Source of the DNA: Anaerolineae bacterium
GTDB taxonomy: Bacteria; Chloroflexota; Anaerolineae; Promineifilales; Promineifilaceae
Direction of reading: 5' to 3'
Assembly (NCBI GenBank): GCA_019637635.1
Contig: JAHBVI010000028.1
Coordinates: 1-61,567, forward strand
Length of the DNA: 61,567 nucleotides
Part shown: piece by piece, positions 16,294-23,382 of the stretch
Position numbering within the stretch: the first letter of the stretch is position 1
How the letters are laid out: the number at the start of each line of letters is the position of its first letter
Made by a program: the position numbers and the translations under genes
Notes under the pieces: generated by a model
Database searches by the model: none
What the model was told of the DNA's origin: nothing
What the model saw: only the letters and a program-made list of their open reading frames with translations

Positions 16294-17958
16294 ATGCCTG
16301 CCCCCCCAGCACCCACCACCCCATCCCCTGCCGCCCGCCGTCGCGCCTGGCTGGGGCTGCTGCTTGTGCTGGTGTTGGACACGGCCGTCCTCCTCTTCCT
16401 CATTCGCCACATCCTGGTCTTCCAACAGTACCCCTTCGACGCTGACGAAGCCAACCACGCCCTGCCCGCGCAGCAAATGGCGCTGGCGCTGGGCGCGGGT
16501 GACCTGGATGGTTTCGCTCAACTTCTGGCGGCCCAGAACTTTTACCCACCGGGTCTTACCTGGCTCAAGGCGCTGCTGTTTTTGTTTTTTGGCGGCACAG
16601 CCGTGACCGCCCGCCTCTTTAGCGCCATCTCCCTCTTCCTGGTAATCCCCGTCCTCTACGCCATCTGCCTGGAAATTGACGAAAAACATGGCTGGCTCAG
16701 CGGCCTCATTACCGCCGCCCTCACCCTGAGTATGTATTCCCTGCTGGTCAACGGAGCGCTGGTGATGCTGGAAACGCCGGGGCTGCTCATCAGTATGCTG
16801 GCCTTGTGGGCCTATTTGCGTGTACTCAAACGGCCGTCCCCCACCCGCCTCCTCCTCACCAGCCTGCTGCTCACCCTCACCGTCCTCACCAAATACACCT
16901 ACGGCGCGGTGACGGTGACGGCCGTTGCCCTGACTGAACTTACCCTTGCTGCCAGCACATTCCGTCAGGCATCACGCATCACCACCCACGCATCACAGAT
17001 GACGGATCACGGATTACGCTGGCAACGTTGGTTATGGCTCTTCGGCCCCCTGGCACTCATACTTCTGCTCTGGCTGGCTCGCCCTGGCAGCCTGAGCGGC
17101 GCGGTAGACTACGCCCAACCATTGGCCGGAGACGCCGCCTGGCTCTCCTGGCGCGGCCTGGTTTATTACCCTTTCAGCCTGGCGCGGTTTGAAACGCCCA
17201 CCCCCCTCTTTGCCCTGGTCAACCTGGCCGGGTTGATGTGGGCAGCTGCCAACTGGCACAACCCCGGTATCCGGCTGCTGCTGCTCTATTTTCTGGGCGG
17301 CATGGCGCTGATCATGTTCATCAACCACCCCTTCAACCCCCGCTTTATTGCCACCTTTGTGCCCGCGCTGCATCTGCTCACGGCCGTGATGCTTACCCAC
17401 CTGCTCGACATCACCCGCCATCATTGGCCGCAAACCCCCACCTGGCAGCGCACCGCCATCCTCACCGTCGCCGGGCTGCTGCTGCTGGCAGCCTGGCAAA
17501 GCACCCACACGCTGCCCGACCGCTTCCGCCAGTTTGAGGCCGCCCTGGAAGTAGAATACGAAACCCATCCTGCCTTAAATGACCTGGCGGACTGGTTGCA
17601 AAGCGAAATCCCACCCCACGCCCGCTTTTTCCTTGTCAACCCCTGGGACCAATTCAGCGCCCCGGCCCTGACCTGGCGGCTGGCAACAAGCAACCAGACT
17701 ACCTGGCCCGTTCCCTCGGCTGTGCTCTCCACGGCCACGCCGGAAAACCTGGCCCGCTTCCGCCAGCAATTAACAGAAAGCCAGGCTGCGTACATCGTTG
17801 TGCTGGAAGGCGGCCCCTGGGGCACGCCTGCCTGGCCGGAATACACGGCCGTCATCGAAAACGGCTTCGACGAAATGAGCCGCCGCCCGTTTGCCATCCC
17901 CGTACACGGGCAGACGCCGTTGCAGATTCAGGCGATTGTTTATGAAAGAGAGGATTAG
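16294..17958 (+). CDS. Family-39-like (PMT_2/ArnT-type) membrane glycosyltransferase
   Basis: This 554-residue protein has about ten hydrophobic helices and the GT-C hallmark of an acidic pair in the first outer loop (PFDADEANHALPAQQMA, near residue 50). YPPGLTWLKALLF further on is also typical. Such enzymes move a sugar from a lipid carrier to an acceptor on the outer face; the acceptor is unknown. Around residues 225-243 the sequence SRITTHASQMTDHGLRW is not family sequence. It is the translation of a short repeat (16965-17022) set in a loop. The TAG stop is the first codon of a GAGATTGGAGATTGG repeat. Confidence 0.82.
   Translation: MPAPPAPTTPSPAARRRAWLGLLLVLVLDTAVLLFLIRHILVFQQYPFDADEANHALPAQQMALALGAGDLDGFAQLLAAQNFYPPGLTWLKALLFLFFGGTAVTARLFSAISLFLVIPVLYAICLEIDEKHGWLSGLITAALTLSMYSLLVNGALVMLETPGLLISMLALWAYLRVLKRPSPTRLLLTSLLLTLTVLTKYTYGAVTVTAVALTELTLAASTFRQASRITTHASQMTDHGLRWQRWLWLFGPLALILLLWLARPGSLSGAVDYAQPLAGDAAWLSWRGLVYYPFSLARFETPTPLFALVNLAGLMWAAANWHNPGIRLLLLYFLGGMALIMFINHPFNPRFIATFVPALHLLTAVMLTHLLDITRHHWPQTPTWQRTAILTVAGLLLLAAWQSTHTLPDRFRQFEAALEVEYETHPALNDLADWLQSEIPPHARFFLVNPWDQFSAPALTWRLATSNQTTWPVPSAVLSTATPENLARFRQQLTESQAAYIVVLEGGPWGTPAWPEYTAVIENGFDEMSRRPFAIPVHGQTPLQIQAIVYERED
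16965..17022 (+). repeat. In-frame short repeat (GCATCAC / GGATCACGGATTACG units) in a coding loop
   Basis: The units CGCATCACC, ACGCATCACAG, ACGGATCACGGATTACGC are of the same kind as the intergenic tracts at 22195-22270 and 38477-38537. Here they add roughly 18 codons without breaking the frame. Confidence 0.75.
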
Positions 17959-18017
17959 AGATTGGAGATTGGAGATTAAATCACCGCTCACCGCTCACTG
18001 CTCACCCTATCACCCCC
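17956..18017. repeat. Short-repeat tract between convergent genes
   Basis: GAGATTGGAGATTGGAGATT is followed by CACCGCTCACCGCTCACTGCTCACC units. The tract supplies the stop codon of the plus-strand gene on its left and of the minus-strand gene on its right, and fills the whole space between them. Confidence 0.85.
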
Positions 18018-20027
18018 TCACCTGCTCACCTCCACCTCCCCCACGCGCTGCCCATCCACCCAGTTATAGACGCCAACTTGCAAGGTCAGACCCTCCTGCG
18101 CCGGGAGGGGCAGGGTGCGCTGTTCGACGATGAGCGTATCGGGCGGCCAATTCGCCAGCGGCAGCGCGCCGCGCCAGGTATCGCCGTCCGCCTGGGCAAT
18201 GGGCGGCTGACCGGGCTGGCCCAGATGGGCAAAAATGGTCAGGTGCGGCGGCAAGGGCACGGCCGTAGACCAGACTAGCGTCACCTCCATCCCCTCAGCC
18301 GTCTCCACCACCTGTGCTTCGTGCAAACAAATGTCCGCGCCGATTGGGGCAAAGGGGCAACCAACGGCCGTGCCTGGTTCTAGCCGGCCCGCATAGGACA
18401 ACTGCCAACGGCCGTCCGCCCCATAGCGCGACACATACACCCCATCCACATCAGCCGCCAACGCCGCCAATTCATCTGGCTGGATAATCACGCCGCGCAT
18501 ATCCACCCGGTAATCGCCATTTTCCCGTTCCGCCTGATCCAGCCAGGGCATCGCCTGAGATAGCGATTCGGACCGGCCGCCCGTCCACACCCGCTGAAAA
18601 TCGGCCAACTCCACCACCACCGGCGCCAGCGTCAGCCCCCAATAACCCACCGGGTAAGGCGGCCTGATGGGGGCATAGCGGTCGGGGAAGTTGAGGAACA
18701 GGTAACGGCCGTCGCCCCCTGCATCCAATACCGCCACCGCCGTCCGCAAATGGTCGGTTCCCTGCCGCCACACCGCTTCAAACTGGCGCAGCAGCCACAC
18801 ACTTTGCAGCAAAATCAGGCCAATCGCCAGCACGCTGCCCACCTGCACCCAGCGCCGCTCCCCCGTTCGCGGCCACAAGGCGCAGGCCCACAGCAGGCAA
18901 ACGCCCAACGCTGGCGCATAGAGCAGCCGCGCCGCCAGCGCCACATAGGCAAAACTCAGGCCCACCAGCATGGGCAGCACCGCCGCCAGCGCCCAGGCCA
19001 GGCCAAACAACGCCACCCGACCCCGACCCCGCCAGACCGCCAGCGCCAGCAGCGCCAGCAAACCGGCCAGCGCCACCGCCGCCACCACCCATTCACTCCA
19101 CACGGCGTCCGGCGCGTACCTTTGTGGCCGCCCAAACAGTGGGAAGGCAAACCCTTGCAGCACGTAGGCCAGATTACGGCCGTCAAAAAACGCGCCGGTA
19201 ATACCCGCCTTGCGCGGCACAGCCAGCCAGACCAGCCCGTACCCAACTGCCAACAGCGGATAAACCAGCGTCCAGGCATACGGCCGTACCCAATCCGCGA
19301 AGGACGCAAAGAACGCGAAGGGGTTTCTCTTTGAACTCTGCGCCTCTGTGTCTCTGTGGTAGCCATTTTCGGCAGGCATTGCTGATAAACGCCCACCCGT
19401 CCACGAGCGCCGCAGCAGCAGTTCATAAAACAATGGCACAACGGCAACGGTAACGCTGCTCTCCTGCGTGGTCAGCGCCAATACAAAAAAGAAAAGACTG
19501 CCGACCAACCCCCAACGGGACTGGCGCGGCGGAGTGTGGGGAGGTAACGGCCGTGCCCAGAAATAACCCAACCAGGCAGCGTTTTGCCACACGGCCGTGA
19601 GCGGCTGCTGCGGCGCGGCCCAGGCCACCGCCTGGTAGGCTATCGGGTAAAAGGCGAACAGCGCCGCCGTTGCTACCGCCACACCCCGCCCCAACCCCAG
19701 GCGGCGGCCAATGGCAAAGGCCATCGCCACATTGAGCAAATGAAAACCCAACTGGAAACCATGCGCCGCTTCAATGGCAAACGTGCCATCGGCGCGCCGG
19801 AACAACCAGAAATAGAGCATCGTCAGCGGGCGGTAAAACTGGAAATCGGCATTGGGCAGCAGCGTTTGCCACCACGCCTTGCCCAGCGCGTGCCCAAACC
19901 AGAGCGGATCATCCCAGATGAAACCAAACGCCAGCGAGGCGGCATACACCAGCACCGTCGCCAGCAGCACGGCCGTTAACACCACATACACCCACCGGTT
20001 TTGCCCCTCAAACGTCGCTCTCAACAT
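18018..20027 (-). CDS. Polytopic membrane protein, GT-C-like, with C-terminal beta domain
   Basis: The 669-residue protein has about eleven hydrophobic helices over its first 430 residues. It opens with an anchor and a loop (FGFIWDDPLWFGHAL) whose Asp pair is in the position expected for a GT-C catalytic site. The last about 110 residues (AEGMEVTLVWSTAVPLPPHLTIFAHLG...VEQRTLPLPAQEGLTLQVGVYNWVDGQRV) form a beta domain that recurs at the C-termini of the next two proteins. Residues around 222-245 (NGYHRDTEAQSSKRNPFAFFASFADWV) are translated repeat DNA. The stop lies in a short repeat. A glycosyltransferase role is likely but not proven, as family motifs are weak. Confidence 0.65.
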   Translation of the reverse strand: MLRATFEGQNRWVYVVLTAVLLATVLVYAASLAFGFIWDDPLWFGHALGKAWWQTLLPNADFQFYRPLTMLYFWLFRRADGTFAIEAAHGFQLGFHLLNVAMAFAIGRRLGLGRGVAVATAALFAFYPIAYQAVAWAAPQQPLTAVWQNAAWLGYFWARPLPPHTPPRQSRWGLVGSLFFFVLALTTQESSVTVAVVPLFYELLLRRSWTGGRLSAMPAENGYHRDTEAQSSKRNPFAFFASFADWVRPYAWTLVYPLLAVGYGLVWLAVPRKAGITGAFFDGRNLAYVLQGFAFPLFGRPQRYAPDAVWSEWVVAAVALAGLLALLALAVWRGRGRVALFGLAWALAAVLPMLVGLSFAYVALAARLLYAPALGVCLLWACALWPRTGERRWVQVGSVLAIGLILLQSVWLLRQFEAVWRQGTDHLRTAVAVLDAGGDGRYLFLNFPDRYAPIRPPYPVGYWGLTLAPVVVELADFQRVWTGGRSESLSQAMPWLDQAERENGDYRVDMRGVIIQPDELAALAADVDGVYVSRYGADGRWQLSYAGRLEPGTAVGCPFAPIGADICLHEAQVVETAEGMEVTLVWSTAVPLPPHLTIFAHLGQPGQPPIAQADGDTWRGALPLANWPPDTLIVEQRTLPLPAQEGLTLQVGVYNWVDGQRVGEVEVSR
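19294..19368 (-). repeat. In-frame repeat of the GCGTCCTTCGCGG / CACAGAGGCGCAGAG type
   Basis: On the minus strand the DNA reads CACAGAGACACAGAGGCGCA... then CTTCGCGTTCTTTGCGTCC. It is quite unlike the flanking GC-rich membrane-protein coding sequence. A related fragment (CACCCCTTCGCGGATCACC) lies at about 20179-20197 outside genes. The frame is preserved. Confidence 0.75.
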
Positions 20028-20039
20028 ACCTCAAGAAAT

Positions 20040-20310
20040 AGAATCACGGATGAAACGGATATAGCGGATTCTCACGGATTTTAAGGCGAGATTCCTCGCT
20101 CCGAAGACTTCGCTCGGAATGACAGGATAAAATGTTTGTTTGTAGATACACTCTCAATGTACATCAAAAAATCCTTCGCACCCCTTCGCGGATCACCCTG
20201 CATACTGCTCACTACCCACCGCTCACTGCCCACCGCTCACTACCCACCGCTCACTGCCCACCGCTCACTGCCCACCGCTCACTGCCCACCGCTCACTGCC
20301 CACCGCTCAC
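20040..20310. repeat. Composite of several short-repeat families between two membrane-protein genes
   Basis: In order, the spacer holds ATCACGGATGAAACGGATATAGCGG..., a GATTCCTCGCTCCGAAGACTTCGCTCGGAATGAC hairpin-like unit, a CCTTCGC unit, and from about 20200 a tract of about nine CCACCGCTCACTGC units. The right end runs into the 1029-residue gene and provides its last codons and stop. No gene is seen in the 265-bp spacer. Confidence 0.85.
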
Positions 20311-23300
20311 TTCCACAATCCCCGGCAGCACCACGCGATCCGCCCCACCCACCAGTATCAGCCGCGTACCGGTGGCCGGATCGTACAGGCCAACGGCGAT
20401 TTGCGCCGGGCCGGTGTAATCCGGTTCGCGGAAGGTGATGGTGTGCGGGTCGGTGATGTATTCGCCGCTTATCCAGCCAGTGGTGGGGCGTTCGCCGGTG
20501 GCGGGCGGGGCGTCATGTTGGCCGATGAGACGGCCGTCTGCCGCCAGCAAATGCACAAACACCGTATAAGCCACCGGCACATCCTCGCCCACCGCCTGCC
20601 AGTACAGCGTCAGCGGGATTGGCTCACCGGCCATCACCTGGGTAGGTGCATCAAAGCCGACCAGCCGCGCCACTTCACCAAAGGTGGCGTCCAACGGCGT
20701 CTGGAGGATGGGCGGTACAAAATTGTGATCAGACGGGATGATTTCCACCTGTCCGATGGGGATTTGTTGCCCATCTAGCATTAAAAGCAGCACGGCCGTA
20801 CCCCTTTCCACCCCCGCCGGAACTGCCAGCGCATGATGTTCCAACACCACCTCACCCGCCCGCCATTGGTCGGTCGGAAATTGGGCCAAAACGGGGATTT
20901 CCGCCAAAACCTGCCCGTTTTGCGCCAACTGCAAACCAGGCTGCCAGGCCGGTAGCGGTGATGTGGCCTGCCATTCCAGGCTGACCCTTAACGCCTGCCC
21001 ACCGCCAACCTGCCCGCGATCTTGACCCACGGCCGTCAGCCACAACCCATCCGCCACCGGCACTGCTTCCGACAAACGAGGCAAGCCCGGCAACAGGCCA
21101 TAAGGATTACCGCCGGGTCGGTTGGCCGGTAGTATGGCGACTCCCTGCGGCAGGTTCACGGCCACGCCCTGGGGCTGCCCGGCGGCGTTGCGCGCTTCCA
21201 CCAGACCAGTGACGCCATCCGGCTGACGGCCGTTCACCCCCAGGCGCAATGTCACCGGCTGCGGCTGCGTACCCCAGGGCAAGGGCAAAACGTGGGTGGT
21301 CGTCACCACCTGCCCGGCTGCCCACAGGTCGGTAGGACGGCCGTCGCCCGCCAGCAACAGCTCATCCCACTGCACCAGCGGCAGGCCGCCCGCGTTTAGC
21401 AGTGACAATACGGCCGTGTGGCGGTCAGGTGACGGTTGGTTGATCTGCCAGCGCAAAGCCAGGGTCACGGCCGTGTCCGCCGCCGCGGTCGGTTCCACCC
21501 AGACGCCCGTCAATTGCAGCGGGCCAAACCAGATATCCAGCGGCGTCCATACCGGCGGCGTGACCGGTTGGTGTATTTCGTAAATTTGCACCAGCAGGCC
21601 ATCAAACGGCCGTGTCTCCAGCAATGACCCCGCCTGTTCCAAAGCAAAACGCACTGCCGCCGGCCCCTGCGCCAGTCCACTCGCCGCCGACACCAGGGCA
21701 ATACGACGATTGGGCACGGCCGTCCATTCCGCCAACCGCGCCCATACCCCTTCAGAGTCAGACAGGTGGGGCATGACAACGGCCGTGTCACCCTCATATT
21801 CAAAGGGAAAGGCCCAGCCGGCATCGGGCACAATGATCAGGTCAACGGCCGTGAGCGTCTCTTCCAGATAGGCCGCCGCGCCGCGCATGTCGTCTTTCGC
21901 CATCTGCGGATCAAAAAAGTACAGCCTTAACCCCACCAGCGACAAAATCACCAGCAATAAAAACAGGGCAACCGCCAGCAGCCGCTCCACCACCCGCAGC
22001 GCCCGGTTACGCGCCGCCGCGCCGGGCGCCATCAGATAAGCCGCCAGGGGAATGAAGGTAATGGCGGCAAAGGCGATGTAGCGCGGATGGGAAAAGGAGC
22101 GCACCGTCCACACCAGCAGCGCCCCGCTGAGGGGCAGCAGCCATTGGAGGAGGAGGCGAGGGAGGCGGTAATCCGTAATTCGTAATCCGTGATCCGTGAT
22201 GCGTGATGCGTGATGCGTGATCGGATCGCCGTTCACGGAATACGGATCACGGTTTACGGAATATAGATCACGATTTACGGCAAGGCGGAGGAGGGTGAGT
22301 ACGGCCGTGACCGCCAACAACAGCGCGGCCAATTCCCAGACGCCGGGGCGGGCCAACGCCCCGGTCAGGCCGGTGTGGTGAAAGACCCACACCTGTTGCA
22401 GCAGAAAATCGAGCGGGGCCGGTTCGGCCAGGTAGGTACCGGCGTTGGCTTCGGCTTGTACGGCCGTCCAGTTGCGCAGCACGGCCACAAACCAGGGCAA
22501 ACAGGCCAGCCCCACCGCCACCTGCGTCACCACCAGGCGGCGCAAATCGCGCCAGCGCCGCTCTTTCAGGAAAGCCAGCAGCAGCCAGCCGCTCACATAC
22601 ACCACCGGGAACAGCATCACATAGTGCAGATGCAGGGCGAACCATTCGACCAGAGCAAAAATGAGCCAGAAAGTGATTGGAGATTGGAGATTGGAGATTG
22701 GAGATTCCCGGTTAATCTCCAATCTCCAATCTCTAATCTCCCAGGTGATCGCCAACAACGCCAGGGTCGCCAGCGGCAGCAGGGCATAGACCCGTATTTC
22801 CTGAGCGTAGATGACAGAAAGGGGGGAGATGGTGACCAGGAAGGCGGCAAGCAGGGGTGTCGTCCGTAATCGGTAATCCGGTATCCGGTATCCGGTATCG
22901 GTAATCGGTAATCGGGCTTCGGGCTTCGGATTACGGTTTACGGCATACGGCTTACGGAACCAGCGGCGGCAGATGGCATACACGGCTGCCACTTGCAGCA
23001 GGCTGGCGAGGACGGAAAAGTAGCGGGCGCTGAAGGCGTTCAGGCCAGTCAGCGCCACCCAGCCTTTGAGCAGGATGAAGTAGAGCGGCGGGTGGATATT
23101 GTTCAGCCGGTCGGCCAGGATGGCCGGTAAAGGGGAGCGGGCCAGATTAAGGCTGATGCCCTCATCCCACCAGATGCTCTGGCTTTCCAGCCCGTGCAGG
23201 CGCAGGGTGAAGGCGAGGAGGAGAAGAGCGTAAAGCGTAATCCGTAATCGGTAATCCGTAATCGGTAATCCGTAATCGGTAATTCGTAATCGGGCTTTGG

Positions 23301-23382
23301 ACTTTGGCCCATGGTTTACGGCAAACGGCTTACGGCTCACGATATACGGATTACGGTTCACGGTACACGGCTTACGGCTCAC
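20293..23382 (-). CDS. Family-39-like membrane glycosyltransferase carrying four in-frame repeat insertions
   Basis: The core matches GT-C glycosyltransferases: TLRLHGLESQSIWWDEGISLNLARSPL (acidic pair near residues 73-74), NNIHPPLYFILLKGW, and about eleven helices to about residue 480. About 500 residues of beta-rich outer domains follow, ending in the module shared with both neighbours (LTLYWQAVGEDVPVAYTVFVHLLAADG...IAVGLYDPATGTRL). Four segments are translated short repeats: about 1-49, 143-173, 215-236 and 369-408. Each lies at an end or in a loop. The ATG overlaps the upstream stop (ATGA) and is itself inside repeat DNA, so the native start may be nearer residue 47. Substrate unknown. 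Confidence 0.8.
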   Translation of the reverse strand: MSRKPCTVNRNPYIVSRKPFAVNHGPKSKARLRITDYGLPITDYRLRITLYALLLLAFTLRLHGLESQSIWWDEGISLNLARSPLPAILADRLNNIHPPLYFILLKGWVALTGLNAFSARYFSVLASLLQVAAVYAICRRWFRKPYAVNRNPKPEARLPITDTGYRIPDYRLRTTPLLAAFLVTISPLSVIYAQEIRVYALLPLATLALLAITWEIRDWRLEINRESPISNLQSPITFWLIFALVEWFALHLHYVMLFPVVYVSGWLLLAFLKERRWRDLRRLVVTQVAVGLACLPWFVAVLRNWTAVQAEANAGTYLAEPAPLDFLLQQVWVFHHTGLTGALARPGVWELAALLLAVTAVLTLLRLAVNRDLYSVNRDPYSVNGDPITHHASRITDHGLRITDYRLPRLLLQWLLPLSGALLVWTVRSFSHPRYIAFAAITFIPLAAYLMAPGAAARNRALRVVERLLAVALFLLLVILSLVGLRLYFFDPQMAKDDMRGAAAYLEETLTAVDLIIVPDAGWAFPFEYEGDTAVVMPHLSDSEGVWARLAEWTAVPNRRIALVSAASGLAQGPAAVRFALEQAGSLLETRPFDGLLVQIYEIHQPVTPPVWTPLDIWFGPLQLTGVWVEPTAAADTAVTLALRWQINQPSPDRHTAVLSLLNAGGLPLVQWDELLLAGDGRPTDLWAAGQVVTTTHVLPLPWGTQPQPVTLRLGVNGRQPDGVTGLVEARNAAGQPQGVAVNLPQGVAILPANRPGGNPYGLLPGLPRLSEAVPVADGLWLTAVGQDRGQVGGGQALRVSLEWQATSPLPAWQPGLQLAQNGQVLAEIPVLAQFPTDQWRAGEVVLEHHALAVPAGVERGTAVLLLMLDGQQIPIGQVEIIPSDHNFVPPILQTPLDATFGEVARLVGFDAPTQVMAGEPIPLTLYWQAVGEDVPVAYTVFVHLLAADGRLIGQHDAPPATGERPTTGWISGEYITDPHTITFREPDYTGPAQIAVGLYDPATGTRLILVGGADRVVLPGIVEVSGGQ
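22159..22278 (-). repeat. In-frame short-repeat insertion 4 of 4 in the 1029-residue glycosyltransferase
   Basis: The stretch encodes VNRDLYSVNRDPYSVNGDP and then THHASRITDHGLRITDYRLP. The DNA is built from CCGTGATC, GCGTGATGCGTGAT and GTAATCCGTAATTCG units. Confidence 0.88.
22675..22740 (-). repeat. In-frame short-repeat insertion 3 of 4 (GATTGGA units)
   Basis: GAGATTGGAGATTGG and its inverse AATCTCCAATCTC face each other around ATTCCCGGTTAATC, giving a potential hairpin. The translation is EIRDWRLEINRESPISNLQSPI in a loop between two helices. Confidence 0.88.
22864..22956 (-). repeat. In-frame short-repeat insertion 2 of 4 (GTAATCCGGTATCCGG units)
   Basis: The units CGGTAATCCGGTATCCGGTATC and TACGGTTTACGGCATACGG encode the non-family segment RKPYAVNRNPKPEARLPITD TGYRIPDYRLR between two helices. 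Confidence 0.88.
23236..23382 (-). repeat. Short-repeat tract forming the N-terminus (insertion 1 of 4)
   Basis: The tract of GTAATCCGTAATCGGTAATC and ACGGCTTACGGCTCACGG units spans the junction of two glycosyltransferase genes. It gives the stop codon of the upstream gene, the start codon of this one and its first 49 residues. Confidence 0.88.

Noticed and set aside
20200..20310. Regular CCACCGCTCACTGC units resembling a CRISPR array
   Set aside because: The units follow each other without unique spacers and are of the same family as other short-repeat tracts. No cas gene is present.
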